Shown: positions 36,300 to 45,487, counted from the stretch's first letter. The stretch is DNA of 64,000 bases from Rhodococcoides fascians NBRC 12155 = LMG 3623 (GCF_001894785.1 NZ_BCWW01000007.1:307674-371673), one strand, 5' to 3'. Numbers and translations: made by a program. Notes: generated by a model from the letters alone, not told the origin.

Positions 36300-37868
36300 A
36301 TGTACGTCGGAGACCTACTCGATGCCTCGCACCTGGGCATCCGATTGCTCACCTCCGATCGCGACGCCCTCGGACGTACCCTGCGGTGGACGTTCACCAC
36401 CGACCTACCCGACCCGTCCCGATACATCGCGGGCGGCGAGTTGGTCATCACCGGACTCGTATGGCGGCGCACGCCCGACGACAGCGAAGTGTTCGTTCGA
36501 TCGGTGGCCGAATCCGGTGCGACGGCATTGGCCGCGGGGGAGGGGTTGCTCGGACACATTCCGCTCGATCTCGTCGACGCATGCGAGCGACACGGTCTGC
36601 CGCTCCTCGCTGTTCCCGACACGGTGTCGTTCGGTGAGGTCACCGAATTTCTCGTCGGCCGGGTCACCGGTGATCGGATTGCTTCGCTGAACAATTCGCT
36701 CGTGCGCCAACGCCAGTTGCTCACCGCGGTCGCCGACGGCAGAGCCCTCGACGAACTGGCACTGCACATCTCCAGAGAAACGGGAATGGCGTGTCTGATC
36801 TACACCGCCACCGGGCGTCGGTTGGTCACCGAGGCATCTGCGTTGTCCGACGCAGATGTCGACACCTTGACGCACGCGGCACTCTCGTCCGAAACGCTTC
36901 CTACGACAACCGTTCTCGCTGATGGATCGACCTACAGTGTCTTCGGCGTCGGGCCATCGCTCGTACAGCGCACCACGCGATGGTTCCTGGCTGTGGCCGG
37001 AGACATGGATTCGTTCTCTCCCGACGTCTCCGAGGCGTTCGGGCAACTCGCAGCCATCGCCGCGCTCGATCGTGCCCGGCGTGAAGAAGGACGGCTGGTG
37101 CGGCGTGAGATCGCAGATCAGGCGGTGGCGTTGATCGAACACGACAGCACCGGATTCGAGGCACTGACGAGGCTGCGCCAGGCAGGAGTCGACCCCGACA
37201 GGCCGCTCGTCGTCGTCAGAGTTGCCCACAGCGGTCGCGTCGACCTGCGAGAGATGCTCCGATCCGTCGTCGGTGACACCCTGACCTCGTTCGGCGGTGG
37301 GTGTGTCGGATGCAGCGCACACGGCGACATCGTCGCAGTCGTCAATACCGACGACACACTGTTCGCGCAGACCATCCGCATTCGGCTGTCCCGGTTGCGC
37401 TCTGGAATCGGACCCAGCCGAATACATGTGGGCGTGAGCGCCGTGGCCACCGGGCTGACCATCGACGGCGCACTGAGGTCGGCTCGGCACGCTCTCGAAC
37501 TCAGCAGGCAGGGATCCGCGGCGGTGACGGTCACCGCAGGCACCAAGCCGACCTCGGCAGTATCGATGATGTCGGCGCTTCCCGACGACGTACGAGAATC
37601 GTTCGTCGAGCACGTCCTCGCGCCGCTGCTCGAGCACGACCGACGCACCGACGCCGACCTGACCGACACGCTGCGGGAGTTTCTGGCCAACGGAGGGTCC
37701 TGGCATCGAACCGCAGAGTCGATGCACGTCCATCTCAACACCGTCCGATATCGCATCAAACGCGTGGAGGAACTGCTGGGGCGAGATCTCGGCTCCACTG
37801 CGGACAGACTGGATGTCTACCTCGCCCTGCAATCCATGCCTCGGGCGTCGGCCCACGGCGCTGCATAA
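36300..37868 (+). CDS. pucR: PucR family transcriptional regulator
   Basis: A 522-residue regulator. Residues 1-125 are the PucR N-terminal domain (MYVGDLLDASHLGIRLLTSD, 'GGELVITGLVWRR'). A GGDEF-like central region spans 290-430. The C-terminal helix-turn-helix is 'LREFLANGGSWHRTAESMHVHLNTVRYRIKRVEELLG' in part, matching PucR_HTH_30. PucR activates purine-degradation genes in Bacillus and actinobacteria in response to pathway intermediates. Here it lies between xdh and the uricase operon, so it is the likely regulator of both. Start at ATG 36300. Confidence 0.9.
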   Translation: MYVGDLLDASHLGIRLLTSDRDALGRTLRWTFTTDLPDPSRYIAGGELVITGLVWRRTPDDSEVFVRSVAESGATALAAGEGLLGHIPLDLVDACERHGLPLLAVPDTVSFGEVTEFLVGRVTGDRIASLNNSLVRQRQLLTAVADGRALDELALHISRETGMACLIYTATGRRLVTEASALSDADVDTLTHAALSSETLPTTTVLADGSTYSVFGVGPSLVQRTTRWFLAVAGDMDSFSPDVSEAFGQLAAIAALDRARREEGRLVRREIADQAVALIEHDSTGFEALTRLRQAGVDPDRPLVVVRVAHSGRVDLREMLRSVVGDTLTSFGGGCVGCSAHGDIVAVVNTDDTLFAQTIRIRLSRLRSGIGPSRIHVGVSAVATGLTIDGALRSARHALELSRQGSAAVTVTAGTKPTSAVSMMSALPDDVRESFVEHVLAPLLEHDRRTDADLTDTLREFLANGGSWHRTAESMHVHLNTVRYRIKRVEELLGRDLGSTADRLDVYLALQSMPRASAHGAA

Positions 37869-37875
37869 TGGGGAA

Positions 37876-38511
37876 ATGACTGCAGGCTTCACCGGAATCC
37901 CCTTCACCGCCCTGGACTTCTACGAAGACCTCGAAGCCGACAACAGCAAACTCTGGTGGAACGAACACAAGGACGTCTACGACAGTGCCGTCAAGGCACC
38001 GATGACCGCGTTGCTGGCGTACCTGGAACCCGAATTCGGTAGCGCCAAACTGTTTCGGCCGTACCGGGACGTTCGATTCTCGAAAGACAAGACCCCGTAC
38101 AAGAGTCACCAGGGCGGGTTCGTCGCACGGGGCGACAGCCTCGGCTACTACGTCCAGATCGATCCCGCCGGATTTTTCGTCGCAGGCGGCTTCTACAACA
38201 GCTCCCCGGACTCGATCGCGCGTTTCCGCAAGACCGTCGACGACGACGTACGCGGAGCCGAACTCGAGGCGCTACTGGCCACGCTGACGAAATCCGGGTT
38301 CGAGATCGGCGGCGACACGCTCAAGACCAAGCCGCGGGGCTACGAGGTCGACCATCCGCGCATCGATCTGCTGCGGCACAAGACGTTGACTGCCGGCAAA
38401 CATTTCGGCTCACCCGCGTGGCTCGAAAGCCCCAAGGCAGCAACGAAAGTACGCGACGCCTGGCGTGCTCTGAGCCCCCTGGTGGAATGGTCCGCGGCAC
38501 TGCACACGTGA
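37876..38511 (+). CDS. DUF2461 family protein
   Basis: A 211-residue protein of the TIGR02453/DUF2461 family. Signatures are 'FLEDLEADNSKLWWNEHKD'-like ('FYEDLEADNSKLWWNEHKDVY'), 'KLFRPYRDVRFSKDKTPYKSHQGG' split around a catalytic-looking Arg/Asp set, and 'LKTKPRGYEVDHPRIDLLRHKT'. It has no signal peptide. The function is unknown. It begins 7 bp after pucR and so may be cotranscribed with it. No link to purine metabolism is known. Confidence 0.8.
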   Translation: MTAGFTGIPFTALDFYEDLEADNSKLWWNEHKDVYDSAVKAPMTALLAYLEPEFGSAKLFRPYRDVRFSKDKTPYKSHQGGFVARGDSLGYYVQIDPAGFFVAGGFYNSSPDSIARFRKTVDDDVRGAELEALLATLTKSGFEIGGDTLKTKPRGYEVDHPRIDLLRHKTLTAGKHFGSPAWLESPKAATKVRDAWRALSPLVEWSAALHT

Positions 38512-38521
38512 GCACAATGTG

Positions 38522-39442
38522 TTACCCGACGACGGAGTATGTGCGCCAAGCACTTCCGGCGTCCGGAGCGTCCTCTCGTTCGACCGTTGCCTGAATCAGA
38601 CCGTAGGGCCGATCGTCGGCGTTGAACACCTCCAGGTTGTTCTCGATGCCGAACTTGCCCAAGTCGTAGACGAAGTGGTGCTTGTTGGGGGCCGACATCG
38701 AGATCTCGGCAATGAACGGATACTTCTCCAGTGCCGCCTCGCCCATGGCGTACAGGGTCTGCTGAAGAGCCAGCGACTGCAGGTTGGCGAATCGCTCGAT
38801 CATCGCGGCCTTGACGCCCGCGTACACCGCATCCCACTCGACATCGGTTGTGGTGTAGCGCCACTGCGCTGTCAGCGACGTCGCCATCACTCGGTCGGTC
38901 GTGGGCTCGAGAATCGTCAGATCGTCCTCGAGGAAGCCGTGGAACTCCGAACCCGTCGACTTGAGAATCACCATCTCCTTGAAACCGCTGACGACCCAGG
39001 TTCGCTGCGCCTCGCCCTTACCCTCGACCGTGACGGCCGAGGTGCGAATTTCCTCGCCCTTGCGGGTCCACGTGTGGTCGTGCTCGACGCCGTCGACGAC
39101 CGCACGCGCCCAGGCGTACTCCTCGAGTTCGATACGGGCACCGTCGACGGGCTCGACGTCGTCGACGTAGTGACGCGCGAGGTCGAGCCCGTAGCTCTCC
39201 AGGTGGAGCAGACCCTTGGTCTTGGCATACGCGTACGCGGTCTGCTTCTGGGTGTCGGTGGGCAGAACGGCGGACTGATCGCCGGCCAGGTGTGCGGCAG
39301 AGAAATCGCCACGCAGCGCACTCGATACGTTGATGTCGTGGATCTCGTGCCGCGGAGAATCTCGATAGATCCGCACCACCCGGTTCTCGGCTTTGCCGTA
39401 CTGATTCGCTCCCAGAACGATCTTTCCGGTCAGGTCGGTCAT
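38522..39442 (-). CDS. uox: Urate oxidase (uricase)
   Basis: A 306-residue cofactor-free oxidase that converts urate to 5-hydroxyisourate. The catalytic pair corresponds to Lys17 ('NQYGKAENRVVRIYRD') and Thr62 ('VLPTDTQKQTAYAYAK'). 'KEEYAW'-type and 'QATVEREDAP' C-terminal motifs also fit. It is the last gene of the operon permease, OHCU decarboxylase, HIU hydrolase, uricase; its ATG is 1 bp after the HIU hydrolase stop. With xdh it completes xanthine to allantoin. Start at ATG 39442. Confidence 0.95.
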   Translation of the reverse strand: MTDLTGKIVLGANQYGKAENRVVRIYRDSPRHEIHDINVSSALRGDFSAAHLAGDQSAVLPTDTQKQTAYAYAKTKGLLHLESYGLDLARHYVDDVEPVDGARIELEEYAWARAVVDGVEHDHTWTRKGEEIRTSAVTVEGKGEAQRTWVVSGFKEMVILKSTGSEFHGFLEDDLTILEPTTDRVMATSLTAQWRYTTTDVEWDAVYAGVKAAMIERFANLQSLALQQTLYAMGEAALEKYPFIAEISMSAPNKHHFVYDLGKFGIENNLEVFNADDRPYGLIQATVEREDAPDAGSAWRTYSVVG

Positions 39443-39443
39443 G

Positions 39444-39770
39444 TCAGCTCCCGCGATAGGTCGAATATGCGAAGGGGGACAACAACAACGGCACGTGATA
39501 GTGGGCGTCGGGGTCGATGACGGTGAAGGAGACGGACACCTCGGGGTAGAAGCTCGGGGTCGAGGTCGCCTCGAAATACGATTCCGTGTCGAACGAGAGC
39601 CGGTACACGCCCGGTTCGACAGGTCCGGGAATCACCTCACCGATGCGGCCGTCTCCGTCGGTGGTGGCTGTCGATATCTCGCCCTGTTCGGAATGGAACA
39701 GCCGCACGCGCATGCCGACCGCCGGTGTGCCGGCCGTGGCGTCGAGCACGTGCGTGGACAGCCCGGTCAC
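39444..39770 (-). CDS. hiuH: 5-hydroxyisourate hydrolase (transthyretin-like)
   Basis: A 108-residue enzyme that hydrolyses 5-hydroxyisourate to OHCU. The conserved N-terminal 'LSTHVLDATAGTPA' and C-terminal 'HYHVPLLLSPFAYSTYRGS' (YRGS) are both present, with catalytic His and Arg residues. The frame is open upstream, but the GTG at 39770 gives the standard length and overlaps the OHCU decarboxylase stop (GTGA), indicating coupling. No signal peptide. Confidence 0.94.
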   Translation of the reverse strand: MTGLSTHVLDATAGTPAVGMRVRLFHSEQGEISTATTDGDGRIGEVIPGPVEPGVYRLSFDTESYFEATSTPSFYPEVSVSFTVIDPDAHYHVPLLLSPFAYSTYRGS

Positions 39771-40270
39771 TGCGTCGGTCCCAGCACGCGGCCGAGGCGA
39801 ATTCGGTTGATCTTGGCCAGTTCCACGCGGAGCACCCGTCTTTCGGTTTCGGCATCGTTGTCGAGCCTCTCCTCGAGGATAGCGAGCAACTCCTCGGCCG
39901 ACCTGCCGGTCGCGCACACCAGATACACGTGCCCGAACTTGTCCTCGTACGCGCGGTTTCCCGCCGCCAACTTCTCGCGTACTTCGGTGCCCGCAGTGGT
40001 CACTGCGGCCTGCTCACGCTTCGACGACGGGTTGTCCGCAGTGCCCCCGATCCGGGGATGGCCGTCGAGTGCATGATCTATCTCGGCCTCCGGCAGCTCG
40101 GCAAGTACCCGATCTGCTCTGTCCAACAAAGAGTCTCGGCTGGCGAACGGTCTACCCTGGGCGACTCGACGGGCCCAGATCGAGGACGCGCAGCACTCGA
40201 ACAGTGCATGCATCGCCTGTCGATCGGAGAGCTTGTTGAACCCGTCGAGTCCTATCCATTCGTGCAGCAC
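39767..40270 (-). CDS. uraD: OHCU decarboxylase, stand-alone
   Basis: A 167-residue enzyme that decarboxylates 2-oxo-4-hydroxy-4-carboxy-5-ureidoimidazoline to S-allantoin. 'DGHPRIGG' carries the catalytic His-Pro and 'SSKREQAAV' the SxxEQ motif; 'NRAYEDKFGHVYLVCATG' is the other family signature. All active-site positions are thus present. It starts at GTG 40270, 10 bp after the stop of the purine permease fusion gene, which holds a second, degenerate copy of this domain. Confidence 0.92.
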   Translation of the reverse strand: MLHEWIGLDGFNKLSDRQAMHALFECCASSIWARRVAQGRPFASRDSLLDRADRVLAELPEAEIDHALDGHPRIGGTADNPSSKREQAAVTTAGTEVREKLAAGNRAYEDKFGHVYLVCATGRSAEELLAILEERLDNDAETERRVLRVELAKINRIRLGRVLGPTQ

Positions 40271-40280
40271 ATCTCGCTCG

Positions 40281-42185
40281 CTATCTGAAGTCGTTGATCC
40301 GGCCGAACCGCGCGGCCGCTATGGGGTTGGCGTCCGCAACCAGATCGTCGAACCGATAGTTCGCGATCTTGGCGATTTCGATCATCGCGAAAGATCGCTC
40401 CGCCGACGGCGCATTCTCCACCCGCGACCATCCGTTGGCCAGAACTCGATCGTACCGTTCGGTCTCTCGGGCGCAGATCACCAACGGGAATCCGAAGTGT
40501 CGCCGATACTCGGCGGCGAGCTGAACGATGTTCTCGTGTTCGTCCTCCTCGAGGTTGGACAGTCCGACGTGATCGGCAGCGTTGAGGGTGCCCATCGCAT
40601 CCTCGCTGCCGAGGTCGGGGTAGCTGTTGATCAGCTCGATCTGTTCCTCGGTGGTACCGGCCAACAGTGCTTCCTGGAATGCCTCACGTAGACCGTGGGC
40701 GTCGGCGAACGGGCGCTGCTGATACGCACGCTCGACGACCCACGGGGTGCCCTGCACCAGACCGCCGAACGTGGCGGCGAACTCCTCGGCCGACATCTCG
40801 TTGACCCGGTCGAGGGTGATACCTGCACCCGGACCGCCGGCCACGGCCTGACCACGATTTCCGATGTGGAAGAACAGGATGTTGAGGACGATGGCAGAGA
40901 CGGCGCCCAGGACGATTCCGCTGCCGAACAGCATCTCGAGCCAATCCGGTACGCCCTGCGAAACGGTGGGTTGGATGGTGACGAGCATCGCCAGTCCGAG
41001 ACTGGTGGCGACGATGATCAAGTTGCGATGGTCGGTGAAGTCCACCTTCGACAGCGTCTGGATTCCGACGACGGCGACCGTCGCGAACAGGGCCAGTGCG
41101 GCGCCGCCCAGTACCGGTGGCGGGATGGAGGCGACGACGGCCGCCGTCTTCGGCAGCAGACCGAGCAGAATCATGATGCCGCCCGCGCTGGCGACCACCC
41201 ACCGACTACGCACACCGGTCAGTCGGACCAGGCCGACGTTCTCCGAGAATGCCGTGTACGGGAACGAGTTGAACGTGCCGCCGATGACGGTGGCGACTCC
41301 ATCGGCCCGCAGCGTGGCAGCGATGTCGTCCTTCTTGATGCGCTTGCCGACGATCTCACCCGTCGCATACACACTGCCGGTGGTTTCGACCGCGATGATG
41401 AGCATGACGACGATCATCGAAATGATGGCGACGACACTGAATTTGGGCACACCGAACAGGAAGGGCTGGGTGAATCCGACCCACGATGCTTCCGCGGTGC
41501 CGTCGAAGTTCATGTCCCCCAACACGAATGCGACGGCACTGCCGATGACCAGACCGAGCAAGACGGCGATGGTGGCCATGAAGCCCTTGAAGAACCGTTG
41601 GATCAGCACGATGATCAGCAGAGTGCCGATCGCATACGCCATCCATCGACCGTTGGTCGGATCCTGTTCGTGTGTCGCAGGATTGGTCACCGCATCGTTG
41701 ACCGCTACCGGCAGCAACGCGACGCCGATGATCGTGATGACAGTTCCGGTCACCACCGGTGGGAAGAAGCGCAGCAGCCTGCTGAAGTACGGTGCCATGA
41801 AGAACGTGACCAGACCGGCGACGATGACGGCACCGTAGACGTACAGCAACCCCTCGGTGCCACCGCCGTTGGCCATTGCGATCGCGATCACCGGCGACAC
41901 ACCGGCAAACGTGACGCCCTGCAGAAGTGGGAGCCGGACACCGATCTTCCAGAACCCGACCGACTGAATGATCGACGCGATACCGCAGGTGAACAGGTCC
42001 GCGTTGATGAGATGGATCAGCTGTTCGTTGGTCAGCCCGATTGCACTGCCGATGATGATCGGTACGAGAACGGCACCGGCGTAGAACGCGACCACGTGTT
42101 GAAACCCGTACGCGGCCAATTTGGGAACAGGAAGCACTTCGTCGACGGGATGGACGCGCTTGCGTGTGATGGGCTTGACGGACAT
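40281..42185 (-). CDS. NCS2 purine permease fused to an OHCU-decarboxylase-like domain
   Basis: A 634-residue protein in one uninterrupted frame. Residues 15-460 are a nucleobase:cation symporter-2 (UraA/PucJK type) with about 12-14 helices and motifs such as 'AVLVPIIIGSAIGL', 'GVTFAGVSPVIAIA' and 'FNSFPYTAFSENVGLVRLTG', which suit urate or xanthine import. Residues 475-634 are homologous to OHCU decarboxylase ('FGGLVQGTPWVVERAYQQRPF', 'AAEYRRHFGFPLVICAR'). Compared with the neighbouring stand-alone enzyme, the catalytic His-Pro is 'SYPDLG' and SxxEQ is absent, so this domain may be inactive. It is the first gene of the operon; the ATG at 42185 is chosen over the open frame upstream. Confidence 0.9.
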   Translation of the reverse strand: MSVKPITRKRVHPVDEVLPVPKLAAYGFQHVVAFYAGAVLVPIIIGSAIGLTNEQLIHLINADLFTCGIASIIQSVGFWKIGVRLPLLQGVTFAGVSPVIAIAMANGGGTEGLLYVYGAVIVAGLVTFFMAPYFSRLLRFFPPVVTGTVITIIGVALLPVAVNDAVTNPATHEQDPTNGRWMAYAIGTLLIIVLIQRFFKGFMATIAVLLGLVIGSAVAFVLGDMNFDGTAEASWVGFTQPFLFGVPKFSVVAIISMIVVMLIIAVETTGSVYATGEIVGKRIKKDDIAATLRADGVATVIGGTFNSFPYTAFSENVGLVRLTGVRSRWVVASAGGIMILLGLLPKTAAVVASIPPPVLGGAALALFATVAVVGIQTLSKVDFTDHRNLIIVATSLGLAMLVTIQPTVSQGVPDWLEMLFGSGIVLGAVSAIVLNILFFHIGNRGQAVAGGPGAGITLDRVNEMSAEEFAATFGGLVQGTPWVVERAYQQRPFADAHGLREAFQEALLAGTTEEQIELINSYPDLGSEDAMGTLNAADHVGLSNLEEDEHENIVQLAAEYRRHFGFPLVICARETERYDRVLANGWSRVENAPSAERSFAMIEIAKIANYRFDDLVADANPIAAARFGRINDFR

Positions 42186-42362
42186 CGGTGGGCACCTCGC
42201 GGACGCAACAGGGTGGATTCCTGCGACGCTGCAGGAGAAGTGCACCAAGAATCGGTCATTGCGACCGCTGCCGCCATTCGAGCGAGCACAAAGTTTCCGC
42301 CGCGCTCGAGGCGCGTGTTGTGCGATCATCCAAGACTCGGCAGAACGACTGAAGGAGCGACG

Positions 42363-42896
42363 ATGTCCGACGCTGTCGTGGGAGTGGTCCTGGCCGCAGG
42401 TGCCGGAACGCGATACGGATCGCCCAAAGTGCTCGCTCACGACGGGTTGTGGCTTCGCACGGCCGTGCAGGCACTGACCGATGGTGGTTGTGACCAGGTG
42501 ATCGTTGTGCTGGGCGCGGCCGACGTCACCGTGCCCGATGGCGCGACCGCAGTACACGCTCCCCATTGGGAGCAGGGAATGAGCGCATCCTTCACCGCCG
42601 GGCTCGAAGCAGCATCGGATGCGGCGTACGCAGTGCTGCACGTGGTCGACACCCCGGATGTCGGGTCCGACGTGGTGCGGGCAGTCCTCGACGCCGCGCA
42701 CGAGACCGGTCTCGCCCGCGCCGTGTTCGATGGCCGTCCGGGTCACCCGGTAGTTCTGGCGCGTCGACACCTCGAGGAGGCCGCGGCATCGGCGTCGGGA
42801 GACTCGGGGGCGCGGGAGTTCTTGCGGGGGAGGGACGACGTGATCGCCGTCGAATGTTCGCAGTGGGCAACGGGAATCGACCACGACTACCGGTAG
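42363..42896 (+). CDS. mocA: MobA-like nucleotidyltransferase (molybdenum cofactor cytidylyltransferase type)
   Basis: A 177-residue protein with the nucleotide-binding signature 'VVLAAGAGTRYGSPKVL' and later 'HVVDTPDVGSD' and 'GRPGHPVVLARRH', typical of MocA/MobA enzymes that add CMP or GMP to molybdopterin. Its location beside xanthine dehydrogenase suggests it matures the Mo cofactor for that enzyme. It starts at ATG 42363 after GAAGGAGCG. It is divergent from the permease with 177 bp between, and its stop abuts the convergent hydrolase gene. Confidence 0.85.
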   Translation: MSDAVVGVVLAAGAGTRYGSPKVLAHDGLWLRTAVQALTDGGCDQVIVVLGAADVTVPDGATAVHAPHWEQGMSASFTAGLEAASDAAYAVLHVVDTPDVGSDVVRAVLDAAHETGLARAVFDGRPGHPVVLARRHLEEAAASASGDSGAREFLRGRDDVIAVECSQWATGIDHDYR

Positions 42897-43400
42897 CTAC
42901 CGAATGTCGGCAACGATCGTCTCGGTCACGCCGTCGAACTGGTGACCACCGGTCAGCAATTCGATCACTGTCGCCGACGGCAGAGCCTTCGAGTTCATTG
43001 CCAGATGCGACACAGGGACGACCTCGTCGTCTCGGCAGTGCAGCAACGTCAGGTCGGTCCGCGGTTCGCCGGTGAGCGCGTACTGCGCCACGTCCCAGCC
43101 CTGCGGACTCCAGTCCGGCATGGCCAGCAGCGTGGCTCGCTCCGGATGGGCGCGCATCGCTTCGGCCAGGACCCGAACCACGATCGTGGCTCCGAAAGAA
43201 TGCGCGACAACGCGGTCCGCAGGTCCTGCGTCGTCGAGCAGCTTCCGAACCGGCACAGCCCAGGCCTCGTAACCCATATCGCTGTCGGACAGTTCCGGCA
43301 TGACGAGGTCCAGGCGCAGCGCCTCAGCCAACCCCTGCGCCAGCTCGGTGTCGTCGACGAAGCCGCCGGCACCGTGAACGAACAGAAGTCGGCCGACCAT
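42897..43400 (-). CDS. Small alpha/beta hydrolase
   Basis: A 167-residue alpha/beta hydrolase of the RBBP9/YdeN-like short type. 'LLFVHGAGGFVDD' is the oxyanion loop and 'VAHSFGATIVV' the nucleophile Ser (AHSFG, without the first glycine of GxSxG). Later 'LLHCRDDEVVPVSH' has the acid and 'GGHQFDG' the His. The substrate is unknown. The frame continues upstream to 44099, but the ATG at 43400 (MVGRLLFVHGAG) is the family start. It faces mocA tail to tail. Confidence 0.8.
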   Translation of the reverse strand: MVGRLLFVHGAGGFVDDTELAQGLAEALRLDLVMPELSDSDMGYEAWAVPVRKLLDDAGPADRVVAHSFGATIVVRVLAEAMRAHPERATLLAMPDWSPQGWDVAQYALTGEPRTDLTLLHCRDDEVVPVSHLAMNSKALPSATVIELLTGGHQFDGVTETIVADIR

Positions 43401-43568
43401 GCTGAGATCCTCTCCTCGACAATGCTGTCGTAGAAGGAGACCGAATCGCGGCCGTGAATTCACCGGTTGACTCGGATTCGGGGGCCGTGCGAGCATCGAC
43501 GGCAGCGTCGCGTGTCGATGACGGACTGCGTCAGGCATGGAGGCGTCGTACTGCCCAGGAGGCAGCGC

Positions 43569-43970
43569 ATGTCCGTTTCGTTCGATCACACCATCATTGC
43601 TGCGAAGAACAGTGCTGCGTCGGCGGCGTTCTTTCGCGAACTGTTCGACCTGCCGGAGGCACCCTCGTGGGGCCCGTTCGTCAACGTACAACTCACCGAC
43701 GGGACGTTGATTCAGTTCGCCGAACCACCGGTGGATGATATTCAATTCCAGCACTACGCATTCAGAGTCACCGACGACCTCTTCGACGCCGCCTACACAC
43801 GGCTCGTCGGTATGGGCGTCGAACACTGGGCCGATCCACGGATGACTCGGCCCGGGGTAATCAACACCGATCATGGCGGTCGAGGGGTGTACTTTCGCGA
43901 CCCCACCGGCCACTTCTTCGAGATGCTGACGCGCTCGTACCTGGCCGAACCGGGCGAGTCTGTACCGTGA
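43569..43970 (+). CDS. VOC family protein (glyoxalase/dioxygenase fold)
   Basis: A 133-residue vicinal-oxygen-chelate protein. 'DHTIIAAKNSAASAAFFRELFDLP' starts the first babbb repeat, 'QHYAFRVTDDLFDAAYTRL' the second, and 'GRGVYFRDPTGHFFEMLTR' gives the usual metal-ligand Glu near the end. It may be a lyase, dioxygenase or resistance protein; the reaction cannot be assigned. ATG 43569 is chosen. Its stop overlaps the start of the methyltransferase gene (GTGA), so the two are coupled. Confidence 0.82.
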   Translation: MSVSFDHTIIAAKNSAASAAFFRELFDLPEAPSWGPFVNVQLTDGTLIQFAEPPVDDIQFQHYAFRVTDDLFDAAYTRLVGMGVEHWADPRMTRPGVINTDHGGRGVYFRDPTGHFFEMLTRSYLAEPGESVP

Positions 43971-44617
43971 CGGTTGTGGCCGAACAGCAGCACGTTTCGA
44001 TGACGAGGGCGGCATACGACACCGTCGCAGAAAGCTACGCGGACCTGGTTCGCGACGAGCTGGACGGCAAGCATCTGGAACAGGCGCTGCTGGCCACATT
44101 CGCCGAGCGTGTCGACGCTGGGGTCGTAGTCGACGTGGGATGCGGATCGGGGCGCATCGCGGGCCATCTACGACGCCTGGGTCTGGCCATGACCGGAATC
44201 GATCTGTCGCCCAGCATGATCGACGTTGCGCGTCGTGAATTTCCGGACGTGCGTTTCGTCGTCGGCGCGATGCAGTCGCTCGACATGGGCGACTGCACCG
44301 TCTCGGGAATCGTCGGCTGGTATTCGATCATCCACACCCCGCCGGCCCAGCTGCCGCAGGTGTTCGCCGAACTGCATCGGGTGCTGCGTCCGGATGGACT
44401 GCTGCTGTTGGCATTTCAATCCGGGGACGAGCGGGTGCGACTGGAACAGGTGTACGGACACTCGGTCTCGTACGACGCCTATCGACTGGACCCCGACGCT
44501 ATTGCACAGATGGTGGTCGACGCCGACTTCGAACTGGACATCCGCGTGCATCGAGCTCCGATGGGATACGAGTCGACATCGCAGGCATTTCTGTTGGCCC
44601 GCAAGCGAACATCGTGA
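43967..44617 (+). CDS. SAM-dependent methyltransferase
   Basis: A 216-residue class I methyltransferase. Motif I is 'VVDVGCGSGRIAGHL', motif II-like 'GIDLSPSMIDVARREF', and 'PQVFAELHRVLRPDGLLLLAFQ' gives motif III. It starts with GTG 43967, overlapping the VOC gene. Target molecule unknown. Followed by the ATP-grasp gene 27 bp later on the same strand, it may belong to one operon (43569-46057) of small-molecule modification genes. Confidence 0.85.
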   Translation: MTVVAEQQHVSMTRAAYDTVAESYADLVRDELDGKHLEQALLATFAERVDAGVVVDVGCGSGRIAGHLRRLGLAMTGIDLSPSMIDVARREFPDVRFVVGAMQSLDMGDCTVSGIVGWYSIIHTPPAQLPQVFAELHRVLRPDGLLLLAFQSGDERVRLEQVYGHSVSYDAYRLDPDAIAQMVVDADFELDIRVHRAPMGYESTSQAFLLARKRTS

Positions 44618-44644
44618 CGTCTCGAGACCGGTAGGATCTGCCCG

Positions 44645-45472
44645 ATGTGTGCACCCCGTCCACGCGTCCTGTTCGTGACCGACTTGGCCTATGTGTCGAG
44701 GGGCCGACGCTACTGCGACGAAGACATCTTCTTGTCTTCGCAGCTTCGCGAGTGGGTCGATATCGCGCTGTGTCACCCGCTCGATGCGCTGGCACTGATG
44801 GACGGATTCGATGCTGTCGTTATCCGGAACTCCGGGCCTGTGCTGGGATACCAGGAAGCGTTCGACGCGTTTGCTCGCCATGCGCGCGAGAACGGCACGA
44901 AGGTTTTCACCCAGCTGACCGGCAAAGGCGACCAAAGAGGCAAGCAGTACCTGGTCGATCTTTTCGCAGATGGTTTTCCGGTCATACCTACCGTCGACGA
45001 TCCGCGGGGCGTCTCCCGCTTACCCGAGGTGAATACCTATGTGGTGAAACCGAAATGGGGTGCCGACTCGATCGGCATGCGACAGATAGGACGCGCCGAA
45101 CTGTCGGAAGTCGAGCCGGGCACATTGATTCAGCCGCGGATCGATTTTGTCTACGAAGTGTCGTTCTACTTCATCGGCCGCACAGTGCAATACGCCCTGT
45201 ACGCTCCGGACCCCGGCCGACGTTGGGAGTTGGAGCCGTACTCGAGTACTGCTCAGGACAAAGAGTTCGCGCAACGTTTCGTCGACTGGAACGACATCGA
45301 CCACGGAATCACGCGAGTGGACGCATGCCGCACCGTCGACGGAACGCTGCTGTTGGTCGAGCTCGAAGACCTGAACCCGTACCTCTCACTCGACCGGCTG
45401 CCCGAAACGGCGCGTCGACACTTCGTGAAGAACATGGCGGACGCGATCGTAGCGCTCTGTGCCCAACCGTAG
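44645..45472 (+). CDS. ATP-grasp domain protein (RimK/glutathione synthetase-like)
   Basis: A 275-residue protein. The second half fits the ATP-grasp fold: 'TYVVKPKWGADSIG' (ATP-binding Lys and loop), 'GTLIQPRIDFVYEVSFYF' and 'TLLLVELEDLNPYLSLD' with metal-binding Glu and Asn. The first half ('VLFVTDLAYVSRGRRYCDEDIFL') is a preATP-grasp-like domain. Such enzymes form a carboxylate-amine or carboxylate-thiol bond; substrates are unknown. It starts at ATG 44645. Context with a methyltransferase, VOC protein and P-loop kinase suggests an uncharacterised small-molecule pathway. Confidence 0.7.
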   Translation: MCAPRPRVLFVTDLAYVSRGRRYCDEDIFLSSQLREWVDIALCHPLDALALMDGFDAVVIRNSGPVLGYQEAFDAFARHARENGTKVFTQLTGKGDQRGKQYLVDLFADGFPVIPTVDDPRGVSRLPEVNTYVVKPKWGADSIGMRQIGRAELSEVEPGTLIQPRIDFVYEVSFYFIGRTVQYALYAPDPGRRWELEPYSSTAQDKEFAQRFVDWNDIDHGITRVDACRTVDGTLLLVELEDLNPYLSLDRLPETARRHFVKNMADAIVALCAQP

Positions 45473-45487
45473 CGGGCGAAAAAAGTC

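Noticed and set aside
40695..42896. A long plus-strand frame reading through the purine permease and mocA
   Set aside because: It is antisense to the permease for most of its length. Only the mocA part from 42363 has a MobA-like domain; it is annotated with that start.
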